Positions 7,007-16,253 of a stretch of DNA of 64,000 bases are shown here, in pieces. Source of the stretch: CBDUEV01 sp965366365 (GTDB lineage Bacteria > Actinomycetota > Acidimicrobiia > Spongiisociales > JAENVV01). A model generated the notes under the pieces. It did no database searches. It saw nothing but the letters and a program-made list of their open reading frames with translations, and was not told the DNA's origin. The stretch covers positions 35,181 through 99,180 of the forward strand of contig CBDUEV010000003.1 in assembly GCA_965366365.1 (NCBI GenBank), in the 5' to 3' direction. Positions within the stretch are counted from its first letter, which is position 1. The number at the start of each line of letters is the position of its first letter. The position numbers and the translations under genes were made by a program.

Positions 7007-7471
7007 ATGAGGGTGCTGACGGTCTGCCTCGGCAACATCTGTCGGTCGCCCACGGCCGAGGCGGCACTACGCGAAGTCGCCGCCCACCACGGTTTCTCGA
7101 TCGATCTGGACTCGGCGGGAACGGCTGACTATCACGTGGGCAAGCCGCCCGATAGACGGATGACCGAGGCGGCGCGCCAGGCCGGCCTCGGCCTGGGCGG
7201 TTCGGCCCGCCAGGTCGAGACCGCCGATTTCCACCGGTTCGACATCATCCTGGCCATGGACCGGTCCAATCTCGCCGACCTGCAGGCCATCGCCCCCAGC
7301 CCTGAGCTGGCCGCCAAGGTGCGCCTCTTCCGATCCTTCGACGCCACGGCGACCGACCTCGACGTCCCGGATCCCTACTACGAAGGCGACGAAGGGTTCC
7401 GGGAGGTGGTGGCCATCTGCCGCCGCGCCGCGGCCGGGTTCGTCGACCGGATGGCGGGCGACGCTCCCTGA
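7007..7471 (+). CDS. low-molecular-weight protein-tyrosine phosphatase
   Basis: The 154-residue protein has the P-loop VCLGNICRSP (C-x5-R, nucleophile Cys7) and the acid motif DPYY near residue 124. Both are hallmarks of LMW-PTPs, which dephosphorylate tyrosine kinases or surface-polymer regulators. The fold is shared with arsenate reductase, but the DPYY loop favours a phosphatase. It is the last gene of the + strand run starting at 2159, which fits a role tied to envelope biogenesis. It ends 11 nt before a convergent ABC permease gene. Confidence 0.88.
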   Translation: MRVLTVCLGNICRSPTAEAALREVAAHHGFSIDLDSAGTADYHVGKPPDRRMTEAARQAGLGLGGSARQVETADFHRFDIILAMDRSNLADLQAIAPSPELAAKVRLFRSFDATATDLDVPDPYYEGDEGFREVVAICRRAAAGFVDRMAGDAP

Positions 7472-7482
7472 GGCCCAGCTGG

Positions 7483-8678
7483 TCAGGCGGTGCGCAACGC
7501 TTCCGTGGGACTCATGCGGGCCGCCCGGATGGCGGGATACAAACCGGCGATCGCTCCGATCACCAAGGCTGCAACGAAGCCGCCCACGATGGCGATCTCC
7601 GGTACCAGGGTCGACCAGCCTTTGTACTGGGCGTAGGCCGTGGTGACCGCAAAGCCAAGCGCCACACCGCCCGCCCCGCCGATTCCGGCCAGCAGGAGGG
7701 CTTCCATCAGGAACTGCAGGGCGACGTGCCGTTTGGTGGCCCCGAGAGCCCGGCGCAATCCGATCTCCGATCGCCGCTCGAGTACCGAAATGACCATGAC
7801 GTTGGCGATCCCAACCCCTCCGACGAGGAGCGCAACAGCACCCAATCCGAGAAACAGCGCGGTGAAGGCGTCGTCGGCCGCCTCACGGGCTTCGAGCGCG
7901 TCGGAGGGTCTATCGACTTCCACCTCTTCTGGGTTTTCCGGGTTGGCCGTCGGAGCCAGAACTCCCATGACGGCGTCCACCGAAGCAGGATCGGTGCGCA
8001 CATAGATCGAAGATGGCACGACCTCTTGATTCAGGAAGTCCTCGGCGACGGCCACTCCGATCAGAGCGGCGCGGTCGAGGTCCGGGCTCAGCTCGAACGG
8101 CTCGAGGATCCCGACCACCGCGAACCACTCGTCACCCAACCAGACGACGGGACTCGCCTGAAGATCGGTCACCCCCAGACGTTCGGCGGCAACCGAGCCG
8201 AGAACGGTGGCCGGATAGGAGGCTGTCGCCGCGTCGAGCCAGCGTCCGTCCGCCATCGACCCGGACAGGGTGTCGAGCAGACTGAGGTCGGCGGCCTTGA
8301 CCGTCACTCCTCCGGTTTGAGTGGCGGGGATGTAGTCGGTCCGATAGACGTTGGCGTCCACCTCGCTGACCGCCGAGGTGGCCTCGACGGGTCCGATCCT
8401 GCTGATCATGGCGGCGGCGTCTTCGGGTAGCTGGCCCGTCCCGAGTCCGATCCCGGTGCCGGCTTGCACGGTGAGCAGGTTGGTGCCGAGGCGATCCAGC
8501 TGGGCCAAGAGATCGGATTTCGAGGATTCCGACAGTCCCAGGACCGCCACCATCGCCGCGATCCCGATCATGATCCCCAACGCAGACAGGGCGGCCCGAA
8601 GCTTTCGTGTGCGAAGCCCGACCGTGGCCGTGCGGCCGAGATCCGAAGGGTGGATACGACTCGGCCGAAGCTCCGTGG

Positions 8679-8682
<4 letters not shown>
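7483..8682 (-). CDS. MacB-type ABC transporter permease (FtsX domain)
   Basis: The 399-residue protein has an N-terminal membrane helix (ALGIMIGIAAMVAVLGL), a large extracytoplasmic MacB-PCD-like domain (about 45-260) and three C-terminal helices of the FtsX domain. The motif ERRSEIGLRRALGATKRHV lies in the conserved coupling loop. It overlaps the ATPase gene by 4 nt (ATGA at 8679-8682). With the ATPase and HlyD-like adaptor it forms a tripartite-style exporter that moves substrates by mechanotransmission. The C-terminus AIRAARMSPTEALRTA is typical of the family. Confidence 0.92.
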
Positions 8683-9410
<728 letters not shown>

Positions 9411-9417
9411 CGCTGCC

Positions 9418-10524
9418 CTAGGGGACCACGACGCGATCGCCGGGTTGGAGACCGTCGGCGTCGATTTCGACGAAACCGTCGGCGAAGAACCCGGGATCGA
9501 CGGCGATGTAGCTGAGCGTCACGTCGTCGTCGGCGACCTGAACCGCGTATCCGCCTTCGGAGAGAGCTACCAGAGCGGTGACCGGAACCGCCAGGACGTT
9601 CTCGACCGAGTCGGCCACCACCTCGATCTCGACCGGAGCCTCGTCGAGGTTTCCGGCGACCGACGGATCGTCGAGGCTCACCTCCACTTCCACCGTTGCG
9701 GAGCCCTGCGCGTCGGTGGTGGCGATCGTCCCCACCGAGGTCACTGTCCCTGACGTTTCGGTGTTGTCAGGCAGCACCACGATGACCGAATCTCCTTCTT
9801 CCAGCACTCCTTGATCGGCAGTGGGAAGGTCGATCAGCACGACGATGTCGACGGACGACGTCATCAGCAACTGGCTTCCGCTCTGGAGGGGAGAACCGAC
9901 TGCGGCGGTGACGTCGGCGATTCGGACGTCACCGGGAAGGAAGATCACCTCACCCAACTCCACTACGCCGTCGTCCTCCACCCCCAGATCTTCCTGCCAC
10001 CGCTGCACCATGTCCTCGGTCAACGTCGTGAATTCTTCGTCGATGGTGACGGTTTCGTCGGGGTCGTACCCGAGGTCGGCCAGTGCCCTTTCAAGCTGCT
10101 CGACATCGGGGCCTTCGTCGACGCCTTCCTCCAGTTGACGCCAGGCCGGCAGGTCACCCGGCAGCAGGACCACCGGGTAATCATCGACACGGTACAGCTC
10201 CTGGCCCGCCGTCACGGTGGCACCCGGGGCGACCGCGGCGGTGAGGGTGCCTGGGGCGCGATTGAGGATGGCGTCGCCGTCCGATCGCCCCAGCGTCCCG
10301 TCATAGGTTTCCACCTCGACGAGGTCTCGGCGGACCACTTCGGCGAAAGACAGCTCGACCTCTGCTTCTGGTTCGACGGGAGCTTCGGCCTCCTGGCTCA
10401 GGTACCACCAGCCGACCGTCGCCGCCGCCACGACGACCAAGAACAGGATCCACGTGCGGCCTCCCCGGCGGGTCGGGGCCGTCGAACGCGTTTCTTCCGT
10501 TGCTGCGTGCGATTCAGTCGTCAT
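9418..10524 (-). CDS. HlyD/RND-type membrane-fusion adaptor with peptidoglycan-binding-like insert
   Basis: The 368-residue protein has an N-terminal anchor (about residues 25-44). A barrel-sandwich region (DAILNRAPGTLTAAVAPGATVTAGQELYRV split by the lipoyl hinge) follows, then an inserted helical segment resembling a peptidoglycan_binding_1 domain (VEQLERALADLGYDPDE, about 140-195), and beta-barrel parts ending in LQPGDRVVVP. Such adaptors connect MacB-like permeases to the wall or extracellular side in Gram-positives. It lies 8 nt downstream of a lipoprotein gene and just upstream of the ATPase. Confidence 0.85.
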   Translation of the reverse strand: MTTESHAATEETRSTAPTRRGGRTWILFLVVVAAATVGWWYLSQEAEAPVEPEAEVELSFAEVVRRDLVEVETYDGTLGRSDGDAILNRAPGTLTAAVAPGATVTAGQELYRVDDYPVVLLPGDLPAWRQLEEGVDEGPDVEQLERALADLGYDPDETVTIDEEFTTLTEDMVQRWQEDLGVEDDGVVELGEVIFLPGDVRIADVTAAVGSPLQSGSQLLMTSSVDIVVLIDLPTADQGVLEEGDSVIVVLPDNTETSGTVTSVGTIATTDAQGSATVEVEVSLDDPSVAGNLDEAPVEIEVVADSVENVLAVPVTALVALSEGGYAVQVADDDVTLSYIAVDPGFFADGFVEIDADGLQPGDRVVVP

Positions 10525-10532
10525 CGTGTCTA

Positions 10533-11168
10533 TCAGTTTCGTCCCCTGCCGAACCCACCGCCACCTGGGCCGAACCCGGCGAGGATTTCCTCACAGGCTT
10601 CCTGAGCGGCGATGAAGTCGGGGTCTTCCCGGTCGAGGGCTCCAAACGGGCCGCCTTGGCCAGGCTCACCGTCGCCACCGGCGCCGGGACCAAAGCTGGA
10701 GAAGTCGGGATCGGGCATGTCGTAGCCGTTGTCCCGCATGCATTGGGCGTACTCGATCATCGTGTCCTCGAGCTCGACGATGTCCGTTCCCTCGAATCCG
10801 AGCCGGGCGCCGTCGAGGAACTCCCCACAGGCTTCCCTGGCAGCCTCTACTTCCTCCCGATCGAACTCCTCGACCTCTTCGCCGGGTTGGCCGGGCCGGG
10901 CCAGCTGGACGTTGCCGTTGGCGTCGACTGTCGGGTCGGCCATCTCCACGCCGTTGTCGCGCATACACGCTGCGAAGGCGAGCAGAGCTTCCTCCCGGTC
11001 CACGGGTTCCTCGCCTTCGCCTGGCGCCACCAGCGCCCCCTCGGCGTCACCACCCGATTCCAGACTGGCCACCTCTTCCGCGGACGAAGGCGACCCCGTT
11101 CCACACGCGGCCAGGACCATGGCCAGGGCGGCCATCACCAGGACCAGCTTCACCATCGTTCGCTCCAT
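10533..11168 (-). CDS. lipoprotein with duplicated CMRDNG motif
   Basis: The 211-residue protein has a lipobox LAAC (Cys about 22). Its mature part contains two copies of a segment with A-x-CMRDNG followed by DP: FAACMRDNGVEMADP and YAQCMRDNGYDMPDP. The C-terminus is Gly-rich. The function is unknown; such lipoproteins are frequent beside MacB-like exporters in Actinomycetota and may be substrates or sensors. An internal ATG four codons later (MVKL) is an alternative start. It is first in the minus-strand exporter operon and paralogous to the next upstream gene. Confidence 0.8.
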   Translation of the reverse strand: MERTMVKLVLVMAALAMVLAACGTGSPSSAEEVASLESGGDAEGALVAPGEGEEPVDREEALLAFAACMRDNGVEMADPTVDANGNVQLARPGQPGEEVEEFDREEVEAAREACGEFLDGARLGFEGTDIVELEDTMIEYAQCMRDNGYDMPDPDFSSFGPGAGGDGEPGQGGPFGALDREDPDFIAAQEACEEILAGFGPGGGGFGRGRN

Positions 11169-11278
11169 GACACCGCTCCTCTCACGCGCAATGGCTCAGA
11201 GTGTCGACGGCACGTCTAAGTGACGGCTGAGTGCAACATGAACGTCAGGTGAGAAGGCACCCCGAGTCGTGGCGCCGC

Positions 11279-11839
11279 TCATCCGCCCGGGGTGATGTCG
11301 GCAAGGATGTCTTCGCACACCGTGTTGGCGGCCACGAAGTCCGGATCTTCGGGATCGATGTCGCCGAACGGCCCCGCGGCCGCTCCACCGGAGGCGAAGT
11401 TGGAGAAGTCGGGATCGGGGAGGTCGAACCCGTTGTCCCGCATACATTGGGCGTATTCCAGCAGGCCATCCTGGAAACCGGTCAAGTCGGTTCCGATGAA
11501 GCCGGTGATGACGCGACTCAACTCCTCGGCGCACGCCGCCTGCGCCGCCGCCAAGGCATCCTCATCCAGGGTCGAAGGGTCGATGTCCTGGCTGAATTGG
11601 ACGTTGCCGTCGGCGTCGACGGCAGGATCGGGCAGATCGACACCTTGTTCCCGGAAACACGCCACCGCTTCCAGTGCGGCTGCCTCCATGTCGATCGGGG
11701 CGGCCGTCGTGGTCGGACCCGCCACCGTCGATGCGGTGGTCTCGAGTGTGGCGACGGAATCGTCGGTTTGCGTGTCACCGCCGGAACAGGCGGCCAGTGT
11801 CAGAACGAGAATCAGTGCTGCGGCGTAAGTCCGTTTCAT
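11279..11839 (-). CDS. second CMRDNG-type lipoprotein (paralogue)
   Basis: The 186-residue protein begins MKRTYAAALILVLTLAAC, a clear lipoprotein signal with lipobox LAAC. It has the same two-segment plan as its neighbour: a degenerate first copy (AVACFREQGVDLPDPAVDADGNVQF) and a strict second copy (YAQCMRDNGFDLPDPDF). A longer upstream reading was rejected because only this start gives a proper signal peptide. It is divergent from the response-regulator gene, and tandem repeats in the shared region could control both. The role is unknown; extracytoplasmic sensing for the two-component system is one idea. Confidence 0.8.
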   Translation of the reverse strand: MKRTYAAALILVLTLAACSGGDTQTDDSVATLETTASTVAGPTTTAAPIDMEAAALEAVACFREQGVDLPDPAVDADGNVQFSQDIDPSTLDEDALAAAQAACAEELSRVITGFIGTDLTGFQDGLLEYAQCMRDNGFDLPDPDFSNFASGGAAAGPFGDIDPEDPDFVAANTVCEDILADITPGG

Positions 11840-11944
11840 GGTCTCATTCTGGCGAGGTTCTGCACCTATGCCACCTCGGCCCGCATTGGCGGCGGGAGAC
11901 GGGTCGCTCGGACTGACCACCCGCCTGGCCGGGCCGGCCATCGG

Positions 11945-11966
11945 TCTTAGGTTCTTCTTAGGTGAC
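11945..11966. promoter_or_regulatory. tandem 11-bp direct repeats, OmpR/PhoB-type operator candidate
   Basis: Two adjacent 11-mers share TCTTAGGT (11945-11955 and 11956-11966). Tandem 11-bp spacing is the classic layout for OmpR/PhoB-family dimers. The repeats lie just upstream of the presumed -35 of the response-regulator gene and within the divergent promoter region of the lipoprotein gene. Autoregulation by the encoded regulator is the simplest reading. Confidence 0.5.
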
Positions 11967-11993
11967 CCTCAGCCCGTTCCTACCCGGGCTGAT

Positions 11994-11999
11994 TACAGT
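11994..11999 (+). promoter_or_regulatory. leaderless -10 box of the response regulator gene
   Basis: TACAGT ends 7 nt before the ATG at 12007, with no Shine-Dalgarno sequence between. It supports the chosen start MSKVLIAEDD and a leaderless transcript. Confidence 0.45.
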
Positions 12000-12006
12000 T
12001 TCGTCG

Positions 12007-12684
12007 ATGAGCAAGGTCCTGATAGCCGAGGATGACCGGGCCGTACGGCTGTCACTGCAACGCGCCCTCAAGTTCGAAGGCTACGAGGTATCGGTCGCCC
12101 ACGACGGCGCCGAGGCCCTCGAAGCGGTGGCGACCGACACACCCGACGTCATCGTGCTGGACGTCATGATGCCCCACATCGACGGCCTGACCGTGTGTCG
12201 CCGACTCCGCTCGAAAGGCTCGACCACCCCGATTCTCATGTTGACGGCTCGCCAGGAGGTGTCGGATCGGGTGGCGGGTCTCGACGCCGGCGCGGACGAC
12301 TACCTGGCCAAGCCCTACGCCTTGGAGGAGTTGTTGGCCCGCCTGCGGGCGCTGCTGCGCCGCGCCGATCCGGAGGAGCCGTCCGACGAGCTCATCTACG
12401 GCGATCTCGTCCTCAACCCCTCGACCCGCCAGGTGACCAGGGGCGACACACGAATAGAGCTGACCAAGACCGAGTTCGACCTCCTCGAGCTGATGATGCT
12501 CAACGCCGAAATCGTGCTCACCCGGGACGTCATCTATGACCGGATCTGGGGTTTCGACTTCGCGACGTCATCCAATTCGCTCGACGTGTACATCGGGTAC
12601 CTCCGTCGCAAGACCGAAGAAGGTGGCGCCTCTCGGCTCATTCACACGGTGCGTGGAGTTGGCTACGCCCTCCGCGAGTCATGA
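12007..12684 (+). CDS. OmpR-family response regulator (MprA/PhoP-like)
   Basis: The 225-residue protein has a receiver domain (residues 1-118) with the acidic pair EDD near residue 8, phospho-acceptor in VIVLDVMMPHIDG (about Asp51) and Lys in YLAKPY (about 101). The OmpR winged-helix domain (about 130-222) shows TKTEFDLLELMM, VLTRDVIYDRIWG and VRGVGYALR. It acts with the kinase gene that overlaps its stop by 4 nt. Tandem repeats upstream suggest self-regulation. Among named families it most resembles MprA, but the signal is unknown. Confidence 0.93.
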   Translation: MSKVLIAEDDRAVRLSLQRALKFEGYEVSVAHDGAEALEAVATDTPDVIVLDVMMPHIDGLTVCRRLRSKGSTTPILMLTARQEVSDRVAGLDAGADDYLAKPYALEELLARLRALLRRADPEEPSDELIYGDLVLNPSTRQVTRGDTRIELTKTEFDLLELMMLNAEIVLTRDVIYDRIWGFDFATSSNSLDVYIGYLRRKTEEGGASRLIHTVRGVGYALRES

Positions 12685-14018
12685 GCCTCCGAACCCGGCT
12701 GACCTTGCTGGTGTCGGGGGCGGTCATCGTCACCGTCACTCTGGTGGCCGGGGCGGCGTTCGCCTCCGCCGTGCGCGAGGTGCGCGAGGAGGCGGACGCG
12801 GTTCTGCGCTCCCGCGCCTCCGATTTGGGAGCGGCCGACTATCCGATCGGGCGCCAGACCGACGGGAACGATCGACGATTCTTCAATCGATCGGACCCTG
12901 TCCAGTTCCTCAACTCCGAAGGGACACCGTTTGCCATCGGCGGCTTGGACGATCCGCTACCGGTCGGGTCGCTCGATCTCGCCGCCTTGGAGGATCAGAC
13001 GATCTCACCCATCCACACGGTCTCGACCAAACAGGGCGACTTCCGGGTCATCACCGTTCCCCTGTCCGATGGCGCGATCATGTTGGCCCGCGACCTCTCG
13101 GAGCAGGAAGCCGTGCTGGACGGTCTCCGAGTCCGTTTCACGACGATCGGATTGCTCGGCGCCATCGTTGCGGGGATGATCGGATGGTTGGTGGTCAATC
13201 GGGCGCTGGCGCCCGTCAACGAACTGGCCAGCACCGCTGAGCATGTTGCCGCCACGCAGGATCTCACTGCCTCCATCCGCGTGGATCGAGACGACGAGTT
13301 GGGCCGGCTGGCCGTGAGCTTCAATACGATGCTGGCCGCCCTGGGAGCTTCCAGGCAGCAGCAGCGACGCCTGATCGACGACGCCAGCCACGAGTTGCGG
13401 ACCCCTCTCACGGCGCTGCGCACCAACATCGACTTCCTCACCCGAGCGTCCGAGTTGCCGACCGAGGAGAGACAGGAAATCCTCGCTGACGCCACCTTCG
13501 AGCTCGAGGAGCTGACGTCTCTGGTGTCGGAACTGGTCGAACTCGCCACCGACACCGAGGCGACCGAGGAGCCGCGACTCAACGTGGCCCTCGACGAACT
13601 GGTGGCACGGGTCGCCGAACGAGCCGAGCGGCGTTGGGGGCGACCCATCAACCTGCGAGCCGAACCGGTGCTGGTGGAGGGTCGCCCCAATCTGCTCGAG
13701 CGAGCTGTGTCGAACCTGCTGGACAACGCGGCCAAATTCAGCGACCACGGGAGCCCGATCGAAGTACTCGTCGAGGCTGGAAACGTGCGGGTGACCGACC
13801 ACGGCGTCGGCATCCCCGACCACGAGAAGTCCCGTGTCTTCGACAGGTTCTATCGGGCGAGCGAGGCCCGGACCCTTCCTGGCTCCGGACTGGGACTTTC
13901 CATCGTAAAGCAGGTGGCGGAGGCGCACGGCGGGACCGTGTTCGTCGAGGATGCGGACGGAGGAGGATCCGTCGTGGGCTTCACGATCCCCGTCCAGGAC
14001 GATCGGACCGTTTCCTAG
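12681..14018 (+). CDS. membrane sensor histidine kinase (MprB-like)
   Basis: The 445-residue protein has a first membrane helix (LVSGAVIVTVTLVAGAAFA), an extracytoplasmic sensor loop of about 120 residues and a second helix (IGLLGAIVAGMIGWLVV). HAMP, a HisKA dimerisation domain with the phospho-site ASHELRTPL, and a HATPase domain with N box NLLDNAAKF, G1 DHGVGIP, F box FDRFYR and G2 GSGLGLSIV follow. It is translated with the regulator through ATGA. Its stop TAG (14016-14018) overlaps the stop of the convergent cyclase gene in the palindrome CTAG. Confidence 0.94.
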   Translation: MSLRTRLTLLVSGAVIVTVTLVAGAAFASAVREVREEADAVLRSRASDLGAADYPIGRQTDGNDRRFFNRSDPVQFLNSEGTPFAIGGLDDPLPVGSLDLAALEDQTISPIHTVSTKQGDFRVITVPLSDGAIMLARDLSEQEAVLDGLRVRFTTIGLLGAIVAGMIGWLVVNRALAPVNELASTAEHVAATQDLTASIRVDRDDELGRLAVSFNTMLAALGASRQQQRRLIDDASHELRTPLTALRTNIDFLTRASELPTEERQEILADATFELEELTSLVSELVELATDTEATEEPRLNVALDELVARVAERAERRWGRPINLRAEPVLVEGRPNLLERAVSNLLDNAAKFSDHGSPIEVLVEAGNVRVTDHGVGIPDHEKSRVFDRFYRASEARTLPGSGLGLSIVKQVAEAHGGTVFVEDADGGGSVVGFTIPVQDDRTVS

Positions 14019-15682
14019 ATGCCGGCGGCCACCACACAGTTCCGGCCGAGGTCCTTCGCTCGGTAGAGAGCCTTGTCTGCTTCGTGCAGCAGACTGTCGA
14101 AGTCCGGGACGTCGGATGACAGTTCGGCCACCCCCGCCGACAGGGAGATCTGGATGAGACCTCCGGTCGTGCGTATGGGCGTTTCGGCCACCCTGCTGCG
14201 CAGACGGTCGACGACTGCGAAAGCCCCACCCAGATCGGTGTCGGGCATGACGATGGTGAACTCCTCACCCCCGTACCTGGCGAGGAGGTCACCTTCTCGG
14301 ACGGCGTGCTGAAGGCGACCCGCCAGCGCCACCAAGACCTCGTCGCCCAGGGCGTGACCGTGGGTGTCGTTGATCACCTTGAAGTTGTCGACGTCGACCA
14401 TGGCCACGGTGATGGGCCGGCCCCGGACCGCCGCCTGGGTGGCGAGCTGAGCAGCCGCGTCGAGGAGGTGCCGGCGGTTGGCCAAGCCAGTCAGTTGATC
14501 CGTGTCGGCGATGCCCTGAAGTTCGTTCATCGGGGCCAGAACTCGTCGGGCGATCCACAGACCGGCGCCGGCCAGGACGATCGAGATCGCCACGCCGAGG
14601 TAGACATTGGTGCGTTCGTTGTCCCGCAGCCCACCGAGGAAGTCCTTCTCCGGGGCGTGCACCCCGATGATCCACGTTGTTGCCTCGTCAATCTCGAACG
14701 GCACGAAGGCCGCCTGGTGGACTTCGCCCCCGTGCGAGAACTCCCGGGTCCACGATGCCGCGGGGGTCCCGGCACCTCCCCCGGCCACGAACGCCGCGTA
14801 GGCGGCCTCGGAGGCAGTCGTCTGGGAGGAATCGACCTGCCACGACTCGATCGGGTCGGAGCCCGTCACCGGGGCAACCGGCTCAGACCCCTCGATGAGG
14901 TCCGAATAGGCGATCAACTGACCCTCTTCGTCAACGATGAAGGCCGAGCCGCGCTCGCCGATATCGAGCGATCCAAGGAAGGACGCCAGAGCGGAAAGAT
15001 CGATATCGACACCGACCACCCCCACCAGCTGACCGTCCTTGTGGACCGCCTCTGCCACCGTGATGCCCGGTTGCTGTGAGGAGAAGAACATGTACGGGTC
15101 GGTCCACACCGGTTCGTCCGACGCAGCGGCTGACACGTACCAAGGTCGCCCGCGCGGATCGTAGGAGTCTTGCGGATCTGGCCGGGCGGACAGCTCCCGA
15201 TGCTCGGTATCCCGCCACGAGAGACTGACGCTTCGGTTGCCGTTGACGTCCCGTTCCACCACCTTGAGGCGATAGACGGCTTCCGGCTCCGTGAAGTCCC
15301 GATTCACGAAGGTGAACGAGCCATCAGCTCCCCCGAAGTAGATGCCGTCGAACTCGGGATTGGCGTCCATGACATCGAAGAAGAACTGCTCGACCTGGTC
15401 GGGTTGGCCGACATCGAGGGCCGAGGTCTCGAGCAGAGCCGCGGTGAGCTCGGTGGTACGCACCGCCGGGTCCAGAAATCCGAGCGTTCGAACCTCCGAC
15501 CGATCAGCGGCGCCAACCAAGATCTCCTGCATGTGGGCAAGCAGCACGCCCTGGGACGTCACATGGGAGGAAATCAGGAGGGCTCCGACCGCAACGAGTT
15601 GCAGCAGCACGAGACCCAGAATGAGCCAGAGGCGGAACGCCCGGGGAAGCGCGCGTTCGAGCCTGACGGGACGATTGAACAT
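14015..15682 (-). CDS. membrane-bound diguanylate cyclase with Cache-type sensor domain
   Basis: The 555-residue protein has an N-terminal helix, a dCache-like extracytoplasmic domain (about residues 45-300, with RPWYVSAA and GVDIDLSALASFL), a second helix near 370 and a GGDEF domain at the C-terminus. The active-site motif is GGEEF. An RxxD inhibitory site (REGD) sits exactly five residues upstream, so feedback by c-di-GMP is expected. I start it at the ATG of MFNRPVR, which puts the signal anchor 16 residues in. A TTG start at 15769 is possible, but its extra residues look unstructured. Confidence 0.88.
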   Translation of the reverse strand: MFNRPVRLERALPRAFRLWLILGLVLLQLVAVGALLISSHVTSQGVLLAHMQEILVGAADRSEVRTLGFLDPAVRTTELTAALLETSALDVGQPDQVEQFFFDVMDANPEFDGIYFGGADGSFTFVNRDFTEPEAVYRLKVVERDVNGNRSVSLSWRDTEHRELSARPDPQDSYDPRGRPWYVSAAASDEPVWTDPYMFFSSQQPGITVAEAVHKDGQLVGVVGVDIDLSALASFLGSLDIGERGSAFIVDEEGQLIAYSDLIEGSEPVAPVTGSDPIESWQVDSSQTTASEAAYAAFVAGGGAGTPAASWTREFSHGGEVHQAAFVPFEIDEATTWIIGVHAPEKDFLGGLRDNERTNVYLGVAISIVLAGAGLWIARRVLAPMNELQGIADTDQLTGLANRRHLLDAAAQLATQAAVRGRPITVAMVDVDNFKVINDTHGHALGDEVLVALAGRLQHAVREGDLLARYGGEEFTIVMPDTDLGGAFAVVDRLRSRVAETPIRTTGGLIQISLSAGVAELSSDVPDFDSLLHEADKALYRAKDLGRNCVVAAGI

Positions 15683-15770
15683 ATCCAGATGTATCGGCCC
15701 ACGAAGTCCGCCCGGTAAGCGATTCCTTCGCTCGAGGCGTCCGACGCACCGAGCCCGTTTCTCATCCAAC

Positions 15771-15780
15771 TCTTAGGTTC
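15771..15780. promoter_or_regulatory. TCTTAGGTTC box upstream of the cyclase gene
   Basis: This 10-mer is identical to the first of the tandem repeats at 11945 in front of the response-regulator gene. It lies about 90 nt upstream of the cyclase start. It may be a single half-site for the same regulator, but one copy alone is weak evidence. Confidence 0.25.
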
Positions 15781-15957
15781 CTTTGACAGAGCGTTCAGAA
15801 CCGCGCCCAATACTGAGAGTCCAATACGGGAATACGGAACCAAGCAATCGAAATCGAGACCGTCGAAGCAGGACCAGTTGCCGGAAGAGGCATCCAAGCA
15901 CATGTGAATGAAGACCGGCAAGGTTTCATCCTCCCGAGACCGGCCACCGTGAAGCGT

Positions 15958-15992
15958 GCGGGCGATCGGATCCTCCCTCCCCGATCGCCCGC
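15958..15992. repeat. perfect 12-bp inverted repeat in the leader of a small gene
   Basis: GCGGGCGATCGG (15958-15969) and CCGATCGCCCGC (15981-15992) form a perfect 12-bp stem with an 11-nt pyrimidine-rich loop. It ends 23 nt before the ATG of the small zinc-motif protein, just ahead of its AAGGAAC ribosome site. It lacks a T-run, so an RNA control hairpin or a protein operator is more likely than a terminator. Confidence 0.55.
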
Positions 15993-16015
15993 CACCTCTC
16001 CTGAAAGGAACCCAC

Positions 16016-16204
16016 ATGGACCACGCTATTTCTGCCAAACGACCGGCCGGCAGGCCGCGTCGCCCCAAGAGCTACGAAGCCGGGCGCGTGTGTGGTGGGA
16101 CCGGATGCGAAACGCGCCTCTCCCGATACAACAAGGGCGAGTTCTGTCATGTGCACGCACCGGTCAAGTTCCCGCGAGTACGCGGCCGGGTCGAGGAGCA
16201 GTAG
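16016..16204 (+). CDS. small basic protein with AT-hook-like and zinc-binding motif
   Basis: The 62-residue protein starts with AKRPAGRPRRPKS, which resembles an AT-hook. It continues with Cys26-x4-Cys31 and TRLSRYNKGEFC-x2-H (Cys44, His47), a probable four-ligand zinc site. Short Actinomycetota proteins with C-x-TRLS-x-YN-x-C-x2-H are known to me only as hypothetical. The ATG is preceded by AAAGGAAC at proper distance, so this start beats the longer in-frame reading. A strong hairpin lies in the leader. DNA- or RNA-binding regulation is a reasonable guess, not shown. Confidence 0.7.
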   Translation: MDHAISAKRPAGRPRRPKSYEAGRVCGGTGCETRLSRYNKGEFCHVHAPVKFPRVRGRVEEQ

Positions 16205-16253
16205 CGTTCAGTCCGGGTAGGCTCCCGGACGAGTCGTCCAACGGGAGAGCCAC

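Noticed and set aside
14015..14018. Overlapping convergent stop codons as a regulatory site
   Set aside because: CTAG simply supplies TAG to both strands; this is a common compact-genome arrangement.
15781..16015. c-di-GMP riboswitch (GEMM) next to the cyclase gene
   Set aside because: The conserved GEMM core bases and paired stems were not found; only an unrelated 12-bp hairpin is present.
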